A stretch of DNA of 40,450 nucleotides from assembly GCA_003135855.1 (NCBI GenBank), contig PNBD01000086.1, forward strand, positions 26,420 through 66,869. Direction: 5' to 3'. The position numbers and the translations under genes are program-made. This document shows positions 8,166 to 17,490 of this stretch, one piece after another (the first letter of the stretch is position 1; each line of letters opens with the position of its first letter). The notes beneath the pieces are model-generated. The model saw only the letters and a list, made by a program, of their open reading frames with translations. It searched no databases and had not been told where the DNA came from. The DNA comes from Deltaproteobacteria bacterium. Its GTDB lineage: Bacteria > Desulfobacterota > Binatia > Binatales > Binataceae.

Positions 8166-9113
8166 ATGACGCGGAGACATATCTTTCGGCTCTCGACGAC
8201 CGCTCAGGTTCTGAAAATATCGGTGCTCGCGGCACTCTACCTGATGCCGGCGTTCGTCATGCCAATCAGGCTGTTGGCCGATCCCCCGGCCGAGCCCATG
8301 TCGCAACCGCAACGCAGGGCCCGTCGCAGTCCCAAGCCGTCACCGACCCCGATGGCGCTGCCCGACGACATCAAGGCCAAGGTTCCCAACTACAAGCTCG
8401 GGCCGGTGCCATTTCACGAAGGCGAACAACTGATCTACCAGGCGTCGTGGATCGGCGTGCCGGCCGCCCAGGCGAAGATCCTGTTCCACAAGAAAAAGAA
8501 AGATCCCTCGCGCTGGATCCCGGAGATTTGGATTGAGACCAATGCGTTCGCCGACGTGTTCTACAAAATGCGCGATTACATGCGGGAGAACGTCGCCGAT
8601 GACACGCTGCAGAGCGCGCAGCTTTATCTGGTCCAGCACGAAAACGCCCGGCTCAACTATTATACCGTCACCTTCGACCGGCCGAGCCGCATGGTCACGA
8701 TGCTCAAGGAAAATCACAAGGGCAAGCAGACCAAGCAGTTTATCGCCTCGAATCCGTTCGGCCCGCTGTCCGGAGCGATGATGGCGCTCACCCAGGAATT
8801 CGCACCCGGCAAGACCTACGCGTTCGATGTTTTCAGCGGAAGTCAGCGTTACGTTTTTTCCTTCGAGGTCGAGAAGCGCGAGCGAATCCACCTGGCGCTT
8901 GGGGATTTCGATGCGTGGCGCGTCATCCCCGACGTGCTGTACCTGAGTGACGGCAATCTGCGCAGCCAGGCGCACGGCACCGTGCTCTGGATCTCCGCGG
9001 ACCGACGGCATCTGCCGCTGCGGATCGAATCGCAGGCGTTCATCGGCACCGTGCGCGCGGATTTGATCCAGATCGACGGTCAAACGGCTGCCGCTTCGCC
9101 GGCTGCGGAGTAG
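8166..9113 (+). CDS. Exported DUF3108-type protein
   Basis: After a basic N-terminus a hydrophobic segment (VLKISVLAALYLMPAFVM) forms a signal peptide or anchor. It is followed by a Pro/Arg-rich linker (RRARRSPKPSPTPM). The folded domain starts at about residue 80 with the family motif PFHEGEQLIYQASWIGVPAAQA and runs through AFADVFYKMRDYM to a C-terminal LPLRIES segment. This matches DUF3108, a predicted periplasmic or outer-membrane beta-rich domain of unknown function. ATG 8166 is used; an in-frame TTG lies two codons upstream and no good ribosome-binding site supports either. It is divergent from the secreted HEAT protein. Confidence 0.75.
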   Translation: MTRRHIFRLSTTAQVLKISVLAALYLMPAFVMPIRLLADPPAEPMSQPQRRARRSPKPSPTPMALPDDIKAKVPNYKLGPVPFHEGEQLIYQASWIGVPAAQAKILFHKKKKDPSRWIPEIWIETNAFADVFYKMRDYMRENVADDTLQSAQLYLVQHENARLNYYTVTFDRPSRMVTMLKENHKGKQTKQFIASNPFGPLSGAMMALTQEFAPGKTYAFDVFSGSQRYVFSFEVEKRERIHLALGDFDAWRVIPDVLYLSDGNLRSQAHGTVLWISADRRHLPLRIESQAFIGTVRADLIQIDGQTAAASPAAE

Positions 9114-9183
9114 TGAAACGCTGGTCAAGTTACCCGCTGCGCGGTAATTCTGTACTCATCGAATTTCGATCGGGGGAACCGCG

Positions 9184-9783
9184 ATGGCGAAGAAGCTCGA
9201 GTTTTTCTACGACTGCTCCAGTCCCTGGACCTACCTCGCGTTCACCAGGATCGAAGACGTGGCGAATCGTCATCGCGCCGATCTGATTTGGAAGCCGATT
9301 CTGGTCGGTGGGCTATTTAACACCGTCAATCCCTCGGTGTACGAAAGCCGCACCAAGCCGGTTCCGGTGAAGGCCAAATACTACACCAAGGATCTTCGCG
9401 ATTGGGCGAACTTCTACCGCCTCAAGATCGGCAATCCCACGGTGTTTCCCGTGAACTCGGTCAAAGCGATGCGCGGTGCGTTCGTCGCGCACGAGCACAA
9501 CATGATTTCGAAATACTCGCGGCGCGTATTCGAGAACTACTGGGGCGACAATCGCGATATCAGCCAGGACGACGTGTTGCGCGATATCGTTCGCGAAGTC
9601 GGCCTCGATGAAAAAGAATTCTTCGCGAAAATCGCGTCGGACGAATACAAAGCCAGGCTCCGCGTCAACACCGAAGAGTTGATTCAGCGCGGCGGCTTCG
9701 GCTCGCCGACGATGTTCGTGGACGGCTTGATGTTCTTCGGCAACGACCGGCTGCCGCTGGTCGAGCACGCGCTTTCGGGCTGA
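9184..9783 (+). CDS. 2-hydroxychromene-2-carboxylate isomerase / DsbA-family thioredoxin-fold protein
   Basis: The 199-residue protein has the thioredoxin-like fold of the kappa-class GST/HCCA isomerase family. The FFYDCSSPWTYLAF segment (residues 7-20) holds the active-site Ser region. The C-terminal GGFGSPTMFVDGLMFFGNDRL contains the usual cis-Pro loop and product-binding part. HCCA isomerases use glutathione in naphthalene-type aromatic degradation, but many homologues act elsewhere, so the reaction is not certain. No aromatic-degradation genes adjoin it. GGGGGAA about 6 nt before the ATG supports the start. It is 3 nt from thpR and probably co-transcribed with it. Confidence 0.83.
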   Translation: MAKKLEFFYDCSSPWTYLAFTRIEDVANRHRADLIWKPILVGGLFNTVNPSVYESRTKPVPVKAKYYTKDLRDWANFYRLKIGNPTVFPVNSVKAMRGAFVAHEHNMISKYSRRVFENYWGDNRDISQDDVLRDIVREVGLDEKEFFAKIASDEYKARLRVNTEELIQRGGFGSPTMFVDGLMFFGNDRLPLVEHALSG

Positions 9784-9786
9784 GCG

Positions 9787-10431
9787 ATGGTTCATTGGGC
9801 AGAGGGCCACCGGCGCGAGCACGCTCGCGACAACTTCCCGTCGCACGGCCATCCGGCGGTGCGCGCGTTCGTGGCGATTCGATTGAATGATCGAGTGGAG
9901 GACCGCGTCGCGGACCTGATCGCGACACTCAGCCGCCCGCGCGACGGTATCCGATGGGTCCCACGCACCAACCTGCACGTCACTCTGAAATTCCTCGGAC
10001 CGGCGGTGGATGCCCATCGCCTGGAGCATCTCACCGGTGCGCTCGAGGAACTCGCGATCAAGATCGACCCGTTTGAAATCACTGCTGAAGGACTCGGTGC
10101 CTTTCCAAATCTGCAGCGGCCGCGCGCGATTTGGGTTGGATTGCACAGCGCCGAACTCGGCGCGCTCGCATCGCGCATCGAGGCGACTGCGTCCGAGTCC
10201 GGCTTCGAACGCGAGAGCAGGCGTTGGACCGGCCATCTGACGATCGGCCGGGTGCGAACCCTGCGCGGATTTTCCGAGACGCGCCGCGCGCTGCTCGAGC
10301 TCAAGGATCGCGAATTCGGCACCTCGAGGATCGAGTCGCTCACGCTCTACCGCAGCCATCCTGGCCGGGAGGGTTCGCGCTACGAATCGCTCGCCACTTA
10401 CCTGTTCGGCAAACACGCGTCCACCGACTAG
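9787..10431 (+). CDS. thpR: RNA 2',3'-cyclic phosphodiesterase ThpR (2H/LigT family)
   Basis: The two HxTx motifs that define the 2H phosphoesterase superfamily are present: HVTL at 64-67 and HLTI at 150-153. The [10 protein letters not shown] opening and the terminal [20 protein letters not shown] are typical of ThpR. These enzymes hydrolyse RNA 2',3'-cyclic phosphates and can ligate tRNA halves in vitro. The first ~24 residues ([15 protein letters not shown]...) go beyond the usual start, so GTG 9859, giving MRAFVAIRL, may be the real start. It lies 3 nt after the isomerase-like gene and upstream of recA. Confidence 0.88.
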   Translation: MVHWAEGHRREHARDNFPSHGHPAVRAFVAIRLNDRVEDRVADLIATLSRPRDGIRWVPRTNLHVTLKFLGPAVDAHRLEHLTGALEELAIKIDPFEITAEGLGAFPNLQRPRAIWVGLHSAELGALASRIEATASESGFERESRRWTGHLTIGRVRTLRGFSETRRALLELKDREFGTSRIESLTLYRSHPGREGSRYESLATYLFGKHASTD

Positions 10432-10536
10432 CACCTCGCGAGCAACCGCTTTTTGTTACCGCCGTGACCGCGCGGTTCGATTCCCTGTGGACACGAGAAT
10501 CGATCCCCTAGCGCTATCGACTCTCATTTATGGCAA

Positions 10537-10552
10537 AATTCTCGACAGAATT
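10537..10552 (+). promoter_or_regulatory. 16-bp perfect dyad upstream of recA (candidate LexA/SOS operator)
   Basis: AATTCT (10537-10542), spacer CGAC, AGAATT (10547-10552) form a perfect inverted repeat 24 bp upstream of the recA ATG. recA is the classic LexA target, and LexA operators are short dyads in this position, but the consensus differs between phyla and this one matches none that I know. No lexA is in the window. The role is inference from position and symmetry. Confidence 0.42.
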
Positions 10553-10576
10553 CCCAATCCTCCAAGGCTGGTTTCG

Positions 10577-11653
10577 ATGGCTCAAGAGATCAAAAGCAAG
10601 GCTCTCGACCTGGCGTTAAGCACAATCGAGAAACAGTTCGGCAAGGGCTCGATCATGAAGCTCGGTGAGCAGGCCATTCAGGCCGACATCGCGGTCGTGC
10701 CCACCGGCTCGCTGGGGCTCGATCTTGCCCTTGGAGTTGGGGGACTGCCCCGGGGCCGCGTCGTGGAAATCTACGGCCCGGAATCGTCGGGCAAGACCAC
10801 GCTCGCGCTCGAGGTAATCGCGGAGGCGCAAAAGCTCGGCGGGACCTGCGCCTTCATCGACGCCGAGCACGCACTCGACGCAGCCTACGCGCGCAAGCTC
10901 GGCGTGAAGGTCGAGGACCTGTTGATTTCGCAGCCGGACAACGGCGAGCAGGCGCTCGAAATAACCGAGACGCTGGTGCAATCGGGCGCGATCGATGTGC
11001 TCGTGATCGATTCGGTCGCCGCGCTGGTGCCGCGCGCCGAAATCGAAGGTGAGATGGGCGAGCCGCAGATGGGCTTGCAGGCGCGCCTGATGTCGCAGGC
11101 GCTGCGCAAGCTGACCTCGGTCATTTCGCGCTCGCGCACCATCGTGATCTTCATCAATCAGATCCGCATGAAGATTGGCGTAATGTTCGGGAATCCTGAA
11201 ACCACCAGCGGCGGCAACGCGCTCAAATTCTACGCGTCGGTCCGCATCGACATCCGCCGTATCGGCACGATCAAGAACGCCCAGGAAGTGATCGGCTCGC
11301 GCACCAAGGTTAAGGTCGTAAAGAACAAAGTCGCGCCGCCGTTCCGCGAGGCCGAGTTCGACATCCTCTACGGCACCGGCATCTCGAAGGAAGGCGAACT
11401 GGTCGACCTGGCCAGCGAGCATAACATCATCGAGAAACTCGGCGCCTGGTACTCGTACGGCGGTGAGAGAATCGGGCAGGGCCGCGAGAATGCGCGCGAT
11501 TTGCTGAAGGCGAATCCCAAGCTGGCGGATGAGATAGAACTGAAGGTTCGCGAAAAACTCGCTGCCAAGCCGGCCGCGCCGCCGCCCGCCCCGCCGATCG
11601 AGGAAGACGGCGCGGAGCCGGTTGCGCCGTCCGCGCCCAAGAAAAAAGCCTGA
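10577..11653 (+). CDS. recA: Recombinase RecA
   Basis: RecA coats single-stranded DNA, drives strand exchange and triggers LexA self-cleavage. The start is ATG 10577 (358 residues; AAGG upstream); an upstream in-frame GTG at 10487 adds sequence foreign to the family. Walker A GPESSGKT is at 67-74. [21 protein letters not shown] and [21 protein letters not shown] follow in the canonical order, then loop L2 ([17 protein letters not shown]). The C-terminal tail is Pro/Ala-rich with a basic KKKA end, not the strongly acidic tail of enterobacterial RecA. A 16-bp dyad upstream may be its SOS operator, and a stem-loop follows. Confidence 0.98.
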   Translation: MAQEIKSKALDLALSTIEKQFGKGSIMKLGEQAIQADIAVVPTGSLGLDLALGVGGLPRGRVVEIYGPESSGKTTLALEVIAEAQKLGGTCAFIDAEHALDAAYARKLGVKVEDLLISQPDNGEQALEITETLVQSGAIDVLVIDSVAALVPRAEIEGEMGEPQMGLQARLMSQALRKLTSVISRSRTIVIFINQIRMKIGVMFGNPETTSGGNALKFYASVRIDIRRIGTIKNAQEVIGSRTKVKVVKNKVAPPFREAEFDILYGTGISKEGELVDLASEHNIIEKLGAWYSYGGERIGQGRENARDLLKANPKLADEIELKVREKLAAKPAAPPPAPPIEEDGAEPVAPSAPKKKA

Positions 11654-11678
11654 GCAGATAGCGATCGCGATTCACTAG

Positions 11679-11722
11679 GACACCGAGTCGGCGGGGGACG
11701 CGCTTGGTGTCTTCGTGTTTTC
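11679..11722 (+). terminator. Probable recA terminator
   Basis: GACACCGAG (11679-11687) pairs with CTTGGTGTC (11703-11711) with one G-U pair and a 15-nt loop, followed by TTCGTGTTTTC. The T-run is interrupted. The arm CTTGGTGTC recurs at 19155-19163, so this may also be a copy of a dispersed element. Confidence 0.55.
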
Positions 11723-11780
11723 ATGCTTTATCTGCCGGTCATGCCGAGCCGATCGCGCACCATGCCGCACGATAGCTCTC

Positions 11781-12713
11781 TTACATCGTGTGCAGATGCG
11801 CGATCAGTTCCGGGCCGTGATTCAGCACGATCCGCGATAGTGCGAATATCAAGCCGAAGAACGCGCCGAAAATGACGCCGTTGACCCGAATCCAATCGAG
11901 ATGCGTGCGCGTCTTCGATTCGATCTGCACCCTGATCTGCTCGTTGGAAAACCGCCCGAGATTTTCCCGCACCATATGTGAAATCTGACCGCGGCTGGCG
12001 TCGACGGCGCGTTTCACCAGCGTATCGATTACTCTGCCCGCCAGTTGATGCGCATAACTCTCCGGGTCGTGAAGCTGATGCCCGAATTCATGGAACGCAT
12101 CCTCGACCGTCGCGACCAGTTCGGGATCGTTGCGAAGCTGCGGCAGTCGTTTGCGCAGGTTGGCCGCGATCCGCGCGCTGAGCGTCTCCGCACCGAACCG
12201 ATTCATGACCGAATAGATGCGCGTGAAGGTCTTCGGCAGCGCCTTCTTTAGCACCGCTTCGAGGCGTTCGAGTTTTTCCGGCGATTCGAGGTGCTCGATT
12301 GCGCGGCTCAGGAGGCTCTCCAGCCCAGCGTTTCCGAGCAGATCGCTTATTTTGACATCTTCGAGAAAGCTGCCGAGCTGGCCGACCAGGTCCATCTCAT
12401 TCAGCTTGCGCCCGATCATCTGCGGCGTGAGCCACTCGCTCTCGATGGTATGTGCAATGCCCTCGATCAGCTTCTCTCGATTGCGCGGTAGTACGCCGGA
12501 ACCCGGCAAGAATACGTGCTCCTCGAAGATCATCTTGAGCGCGATATAATCGCAGAGCCCGCCCACCAGTGCCGCCTCGGCCACCGATACCGCAATCCGC
12601 GCCGGTCCCTGCCAATGCGTTAACAATAGAATCGACCAGCTCGCGAGATAGATCGCAGCCGCAAACGACAGCGTCAGCCCACCCTTGTGGGAGTAGAAGA
12701 AATCCCTGTTCAT
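11781..12713 (-). CDS. DUF445 family membrane protein
   Basis: The start is ATG 12713 (310 residues) with GGAAG just upstream; the frame is open further upstream but that part is unlike the family. A transmembrane helix lies near residues 12-32 (FAAAIYLASWSILLL), and a second hydrophobic segment holds the DUF445 signature VGGLCDYIALKMIFE with HVFLPGSGVLPRNREKL. The middle is a long helical domain, and a final transmembrane helix (VIFGAFFGLIFALSRIVL) sits near the C-terminus. The family (YheB/YjiN type) is inner-membrane with unknown biochemistry. It lies 121 bp after macB on the same strand, with a 14-bp tandem repeat between them. Confidence 0.85.
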   Translation of the reverse strand: MNRDFFYSHKGGLTLSFAAAIYLASWSILLLTHWQGPARIAVSVAEAALVGGLCDYIALKMIFEEHVFLPGSGVLPRNREKLIEGIAHTIESEWLTPQMIGRKLNEMDLVGQLGSFLEDVKISDLLGNAGLESLLSRAIEHLESPEKLERLEAVLKKALPKTFTRIYSVMNRFGAETLSARIAANLRKRLPQLRNDPELVATVEDAFHEFGHQLHDPESYAHQLAGRVIDTLVKRAVDASRGQISHMVRENLGRFSNEQIRVQIESKTRTHLDWIRVNGVIFGAFFGLIFALSRIVLNHGPELIAHLHTM

Positions 12714-12756
12714 GCTTCCAGTGTGTCGTTGCTGAACGGCTTTGGCTAGATTCCGA

Positions 12757-12791
12757 TGCAGCCAAGATATTGCAGCCAAGATATTGCAGCC
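12757..12791. repeat. 14-bp tandem repeat, about 2.5 copies
   Basis: The unit TGCAGCCAAGATAT occurs twice exactly (12757-12770, 12771-12784) and then as TGCAGCC (12785-12791). It lies between macB and the DUF445 gene. It may be a slippage product or change the spacing in a leader; nothing shows function. Confidence 0.85.
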
Positions 12792-12834
12792 GGATTTTCG
12801 TTCGTCCGATGAGATTGCCGCGCGGACTGATCGA

Positions 12835-14922
12835 TCACTCGTAGCGGAGCGCTTCGATCGGATGCAGTAGCGACGCCTTGCGCGCCGGGTAGTAGCCGAA
12901 GAAAATTCCGACCGCCGCCGAAAAAATAAATCCACCCGCGACCGCCGTCGTCGATAGCAGTGTCGGCCAACCTGCGAGCGCCGAAATCAGGTTCGAGACC
13001 ACGACGCCGAGCACGATTCCCGCGAGGCCTCCGAGCAGACTCAGCATCATCGCCTCGATCAGGAACTGCAGCATGATATGGATGCGGCGCGCGCCCACCG
13101 CCATCCGGATTCCAATTTCGCGCGTCCGCTCCGTCACCGATACCAGCATGATGTTCATGATGCCGATGCCGCCGACCAGCAGCGAAATCGAAGCGACCGC
13201 CGCCAGCAGCATCGTCATTATTTTGGTCGCGCTTTCGGACGCCTGCGCGATGTCGCTGAGGTTCCGGATGGTGAAGTCATCGTCCTGCTTGGGCTGGATG
13301 TGATGGCGTTCGTGCAATGTGTGGGTGATTTGCGTCATCGCCGCGTCCACCAAGTCGGCGCTCGCGGCCTTGGCGTAGATCATGTTGACGACGCCCGTAA
13401 TCTTGGGCGCGCCGCCGAATGGATTCGTAGACGGCAGCGTCGCGAACACTGACGACGTATTCGCGGGCGCCGCAGCCGCCGCCGCGACCCCTAGAACTTT
13501 TCGCTCGGCCGTGTTGAACGGCATGATGATCACGTCGTCCTGATCCTGCCCGAAGTTCGATTGTCCCTTGACCGAGAGCACACCGATAACTCGCAGCGGA
13601 TAGTTGCGCACACGCACCGTCGCGCCGAGGGGATTCTGGCCTTCGCCGAACAGATTGATCGCGACGGTCTTGCCCAGCAGGCAAACCGCCGCGGCGTTCT
13701 TCTCCTCGGAGTCTGAAAAATTCCGGCCAATCTCGACCGGCCAATCGCGGACGTCCAGATAGCTCGAGGTAGCGCCGTTGATACTGGTGCTCCAGTTGCG
13801 ATTGCCCGATACCACCTGCGCCACCTGCCGATCGATGTAGCTGATCAGGCTGACCGCCGTGGCCTGCTTCTTAATCGTCTCCGCATCGCCAACCGTCAGC
13901 GTCGAATTGCTGCCGTAGCCGGCCCGAACGCCGTTTGCCGTCGTCGCACCCGGCAATACGATGATCAGATTGGTGCCGAGGCTCTGTATTTGCGCCTCCA
14001 CCGAGGAGCGCGCGCCATTGCCGACCGCGACCATCGCGATCACCGCGGCCACCCCGATGAAGATGCCGAGCATCGTCAATGCCGCGCGCATCTTGTTGCG
14101 TCTGAGTGCACGCGCCGCGGCCGAAACCGACATCGTCGCGAACGTCCACGCCTCGTCGCGCATCGAGGCCATGGCGGGCATTGATTCCTCGGTCGCCCGC
14201 GCGGGGTCCGTGACCCGCGCTTGATGCGCCGGGTCAGCCGGTTTACGTGCATCCGACAGGATCGTGCCATCGAGAAACGTGACCACCCGATCTGCATAAG
14301 CCGCGATGTCGGGATCGTGGGTCACGACGATTACCGTGATGCCCTGTTCCCGATTGAGGCGAGCGATGACCTCCATCAGTTCGGCGGAGTTGGTCGAATC
14401 GAGGTTGCCGGTCGGTTCATCCGCCAGCAAGATCGACGGCCGATTCACCAACGCTCGCGCGATCGCGACGCGTTGTTGCTGCCCGCCAGACAGTTGATTC
14501 GGATGATTCAGTTCGCGGCCGCTCAGACCGACCAGTTTCAACAGGTCGGCTGCGCGATGCTCCCCGTCGGCGGTCCACGCCGAATAGAAAAGCGGCAACT
14601 CGACATTCTCGAGCGCCGACGTTCGCGACAGCAGATTGAAATTCTGAAAGACGAAACCGATTCGCTTGCTGCGGATCGTCGCGAGTTCGGATTCGTCGAG
14701 GCGCGCGACGTCCTCGCCCTCCAGTATGTACTGGCCGCTGGTCGGCTTATCGAGGCATCCGAGCATGTTCATCAGCGTCGATTTGCCCGAGCCCGACGAG
14801 CCCATGACCGCCACGAATTCGCCGCGCTCGATCGTCAGGCTGACGCCGCGCAGCGCGTGCACCTCGACCTCGCCCAGCACGTAGGTCTTGGTCAGGTCGA
14901 CAATTTCGATTACCGGGCGCAT
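12835..14922 (-). CDS. macB: MacB-type ABC transporter, fused ATPase and permease
   Basis: The 695-residue protein joins an ATPase domain to a MacB permease. Residues 1-235 have Walker [10 protein letters not shown] (41-49), signature LSGGQ (144-148) and Walker B ADEPTG. After a linker come a first membrane helix ([24 protein letters not shown]), a large periplasmic domain (about 320-565) and three C-terminal helices with the FtsX-type segment [16 protein letters not shown]. It powers a tripartite efflux pump or mechanotransmission system for macrolides, peptides, toxins or lipids; the substrate is unknown here. The Ala-rich stretch [13 protein letters not shown] in the periplasmic domain is a local insertion. 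It starts 12 nt after macA. No TolC-type gene is in the window. Confidence 0.93.
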   Translation of the reverse strand: MRPVIEIVDLTKTYVLGEVEVHALRGVSLTIERGEFVAVMGSSGSGKSTLMNMLGCLDKPTSGQYILEGEDVARLDESELATIRSKRIGFVFQNFNLLSRTSALENVELPLFYSAWTADGEHRAADLLKLVGLSGRELNHPNQLSGGQQQRVAIARALVNRPSILLADEPTGNLDSTNSAELMEVIARLNREQGITVIVVTHDPDIAAYADRVVTFLDGTILSDARKPADPAHQARVTDPARATEESMPAMASMRDEAWTFATMSVSAAARALRRNKMRAALTMLGIFIGVAAVIAMVAVGNGARSSVEAQIQSLGTNLIIVLPGATTANGVRAGYGSNSTLTVGDAETIKKQATAVSLISYIDRQVAQVVSGNRNWSTSINGATSSYLDVRDWPVEIGRNFSDSEEKNAAAVCLLGKTVAINLFGEGQNPLGATVRVRNYPLRVIGVLSVKGQSNFGQDQDDVIIMPFNTAERKVLGVAAAAAAPANTSSVFATLPSTNPFGGAPKITGVVNMIYAKAASADLVDAAMTQITHTLHERHHIQPKQDDDFTIRNLSDIAQASESATKIMTMLLAAVASISLLVGGIGIMNIMLVSVTERTREIGIRMAVGARRIHIMLQFLIEAMMLSLLGGLAGIVLGVVVSNLISALAGWPTLLSTTAVAGGFIFSAAVGIFFGYYPARKASLLHPIEALRYE

Positions 14923-14934
14923 CGCGAATGGCGC

Positions 14935-16143
14935 TCAGCGCATCCGCGGTCCCGACGCGAACGGCGAGGTATTACCAGTCGTCTTACTGCCGGTCTTGAT
15001 CTCGTCGATCACCACCGAGTCGCCGTCATGCAGCGGCCCATCGAGCATCTCGACGAAGTTACCGTCGTTCAGCCCGATCGTGATCGACACCGGCTTGATC
15101 GAGCGCCCGTCCGGTATCCACACGCGCGCACGATTGCGTCCCGAGGAGCCGTCAACTGAATTTGCTTCGCGGATCGACGAGCCCGGCGGCGCGAACCGTA
15201 GCGCCTCCATCGGAATACGCACCGCATTGTCGCGCCGCGCGGTTACCAGCGTGACGTTGGCGGTCATCCCCGGCTTGAGCAGCAATTCCGGATTCTCGAC
15301 ATTGACGACCACGTCGTAAGTCACCACGTTCTGCACGGTGATCGGCGCCTGGCGCACTTGCCCCACGACCCCGTCGAACACGCGATCGGGAAACGCATCG
15401 ACTTTGAAACTGGCGCGCAGTCCCACCCGCACATAACCGATGTCGGACTCGCTGACGTTCGAGTCGACCTGCATCTTGGTCAGGTCTTTCGCGATCAGAA
15501 ACAAGGTCGGAGTCTGGAAGCTCGCCGCGACGGTTTGTCCGACGTCGACGTTGCGCGACACTACGGTGCCATCGACCGGCGAGACAATATTTGTGTAGTT
15601 GAGGCTGAGCCCCGCGTCCTCGAGATTCGCTTGCTGCTGCTGGATGTTCGCGTGATCGAGTGCGAGCTGCGATTGCGCTTGGGCGTAGGTGCTTTTCGCC
15701 GAATCGACGGCGTCTTTCGAAACCACGCCGTCCTTGAGCAGCGCCGCGTCGCGCTCGTAGGTCAACTTCTTGTAAGTCAGATCGGCGGAATCCTTGCCGA
15801 GCTGAGCCTTGGCGTTGGCGACCGCGGCCTTCGCCGCGTCCACTTTTACCTGGAATTGTCGCGGGTCGATTTTCGCGATTAGCTGTCCCTGTTTGACCGG
15901 CGAATTAAAGTTGGCATAAATCGCTTCGATGGGTCCCGAAACGTAACTGCCGACCTGCACCGTGATTACCGGATTGACCGTCCCGGTCGCGGTGACAGAA
16001 CGGGTGATTGCCCCTTGCGTGACTTTCGCAGTGAGAATTTTCGTCGACGACGAGCTACCGCCAAACAGGTAGATTCCCGCGACCAGAATGATCGCCGCGA
16101 CTGCGAGCATCCAAACGGAGAATTTCAGCGGAGGTAACTTCAT
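14935..16143 (-). CDS. macA: MacA-type periplasmic adaptor (HlyD/RND membrane-fusion family)
   Basis: A single N-terminal membrane helix (FSVWMLAVAAIILVAGIYLFGG) anchors the protein. It is followed by the barrel-sandwich half (ARVTQGAITRSVTATG-like opening, VQVGSYVSG), a long alpha-hairpin rich in Ala, Gln and Lys (about 95-185), the second lipoyl half (IVSPVDGTVVSRNVDVGQTV), and beta-barrel and membrane-proximal domains (LLKPGMTANVTL). This is the MacA/HlyD order. It links MacB to an outer-membrane channel. The start is ATG 16143 (402 residues); an in-frame TTG at 16155 is possible. A 16-bp dyad lies 43 bp upstream, and macB follows 12 nt downstream. Confidence 0.92.
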   Translation of the reverse strand: MKLPPLKFSVWMLAVAAIILVAGIYLFGGSSSSTKILTAKVTQGAITRSVTATGTVNPVITVQVGSYVSGPIEAIYANFNSPVKQGQLIAKIDPRQFQVKVDAAKAAVANAKAQLGKDSADLTYKKLTYERDAALLKDGVVSKDAVDSAKSTYAQAQSQLALDHANIQQQQANLEDAGLSLNYTNIVSPVDGTVVSRNVDVGQTVAASFQTPTLFLIAKDLTKMQVDSNVSESDIGYVRVGLRASFKVDAFPDRVFDGVVGQVRQAPITVQNVVTYDVVVNVENPELLLKPGMTANVTLVTARRDNAVRIPMEALRFAPPGSSIREANSVDGSSGRNRARVWIPDGRSIKPVSITIGLNDGNFVEMLDGPLHDGDSVVIDEIKTGSKTTGNTSPFASGPRMR

Positions 16144-16185
16144 CAGGTAACTCAAGTATTGATCGCCGTAACCACATTATTCCAG

Positions 16186-16201
16186 TAACTATCACTAGTT
16201 A
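16186..16201 (-). promoter_or_regulatory. 16-bp perfect dyad upstream of macA (candidate operator)
   Basis: TAACTA (16186-16191), spacer TCAC, TAGTTA (16196-16201) form a perfect inverted repeat in the divergent macA / CoA-transferase gap. Read leftward it is followed by AATAAT, a possible -10 for macA. Efflux operons are often controlled by TetR- or MarR-type repressors that bind such dyads; no such regulator lies nearby. Function is inference. Confidence 0.4.
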
Positions 16202-16290
16202 GACGGATCCTGGCGGAACAAGTTTCAGACCGGACTGCCATCCGTGAAATAGTCACTTCGAGGCGCGAAATCAGGAGAAACCATCGGACT

Positions 16291-17472
16291 ATGGCAGAGC
16301 AACCGCCGCTGACCGGCATCAAAGTAGTCGACCTCACCCGCTACCTCGCGGGCCCCTTTTGCACGCAGATCCTTGGCGATTACGGCGCCGAAGTTTTCAA
16401 GATCGAACCGCTCGAAAATGCGCGCGGCGAGTTGGGCGAGAGCAGTAAGGATTCCTACTTTTTCCTGAGCACCAATCGGTCGAAGAAGAGCGTGCGCATC
16501 GATTTCAAGAAACCTGCGGGGCGCGAGCTCCTGATGCGCTTGATCGATGGCGCCGATGTGGTCGTCGATAACTTCAGGCCCGGAGTCATGACCGCGATTG
16601 GACTCGACTACGATTCGATTTCGCCGCGCAACCCACGCATCATCACCTGCAGCATCTCGGGCTTCGGCTCGACCGGTCCACTGCGCGATTTTCCCGGTTT
16701 CGATCAAATCGCGCAGGGTATGTCCGGCCTGATGAGCGTGACGGGATCCGCCGAGAGCGGGCCGACGCGGGTCGGGATTGCAGTCTGCGATCTGCTCGGT
16801 GGAATTTTCTCGGCGCAGGGAATTTTGCTCGCACTCGAAGCGCGCCATCGCACCGGCCGTGGTCAACGCGTCGAGACTTCGCTGCTTGAATCGATCGTGA
16901 GCATCCTGACCTGGTCGGCCGGCATCTATTTCGAGACCGGCAAGACGCCCGCACCGGCCGGCAACAACCATCCATTGTCGTCGCCGCATGGCGTATTCAA
17001 GGCGTCGGATCGCGCTTTCAACATCGCCTGCGGCAACGAACCGATGTGGAAAAAATTCGTCGTTGTGATCGGGCGGCCGGAACTCGGCGACGATGAGCGG
17101 TTCAAAGGGACCGGTCGGCGCGTCAAGAATCGCGATGCGCTCACGGCCGAAATCAATCACTCACTGGCGGCGCATCCCGCCGAGCACTGGATCGATCTGC
17201 TGAATCGCGAGGGCATCCCGTCAGGCCCGATTCTCACCATCGAAGAAATGTTCAAGCATCCGCAGATCGCGGCACGCGAGATGCTGCTCAAAATGCCACA
17301 TCCGCAATTGGGCGAATACCTGACCACGGGGCTCGCCGCCAAGCTGGCCGAGACGCCGGGAAAAATCACGCGGCCGCCGCTGCTCGGCGAGCACACTGAA
17401 GAAGTGCTCACTGCTCACGGCGTGTCGGCGGCCGACCTGAAGCGGCTGCGCGACGACAAAGTAATCGCGTAG
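16291..17472 (+). CDS. Class III (CaiB/BaiF) acyl-CoA transferase
   Basis: The protein is 393 residues, normal for the family. It opens with PLTGIKVVDLTRYLAGPFCTQILGDYGAEVFKIE, then RSKKSVRIDFKKPAGREL and the DNFRPGVM segment. D167 in RVGIAVCDLLGG matches the catalytic Asp of formyl-CoA transferase. These enzymes move CoA between carboxylic acids; the acid is not predictable. AGGAG lies 13 nt before the ATG, a long spacing. It diverges from macA and ends 18 nt from the convergent ABC-F gene. With the ETF genes and IclR regulator further on, it suggests acyl-CoA catabolism, but it is transcribed alone. Confidence 0.93.
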   Translation: MAEQPPLTGIKVVDLTRYLAGPFCTQILGDYGAEVFKIEPLENARGELGESSKDSYFFLSTNRSKKSVRIDFKKPAGRELLMRLIDGADVVVDNFRPGVMTAIGLDYDSISPRNPRIITCSISGFGSTGPLRDFPGFDQIAQGMSGLMSVTGSAESGPTRVGIAVCDLLGGIFSAQGILLALEARHRTGRGQRVETSLLESIVSILTWSAGIYFETGKTPAPAGNNHPLSSPHGVFKASDRAFNIACGNEPMWKKFVVVIGRPELGDDERFKGTGRRVKNRDALTAEINHSLAAHPAEHWIDLLNREGIPSGPILTIEEMFKHPQIAAREMLLKMPHPQLGEYLTTGLAAKLAETPGKITRPPLLGEHTEEVLTAHGVSAADLKRLRDDKVIA

Positions 17473-17490
17473 ATGTCGCCGGGGCACTCC

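Noticed and set aside
9313-10434. Long leftward open frame opposite the isomerase-like gene and thpR
   Set aside because: It lies wholly antisense to two well-supported genes, its translation is Arg/Ala-rich without any domain, and GC-rich DNA commonly gives such frames.
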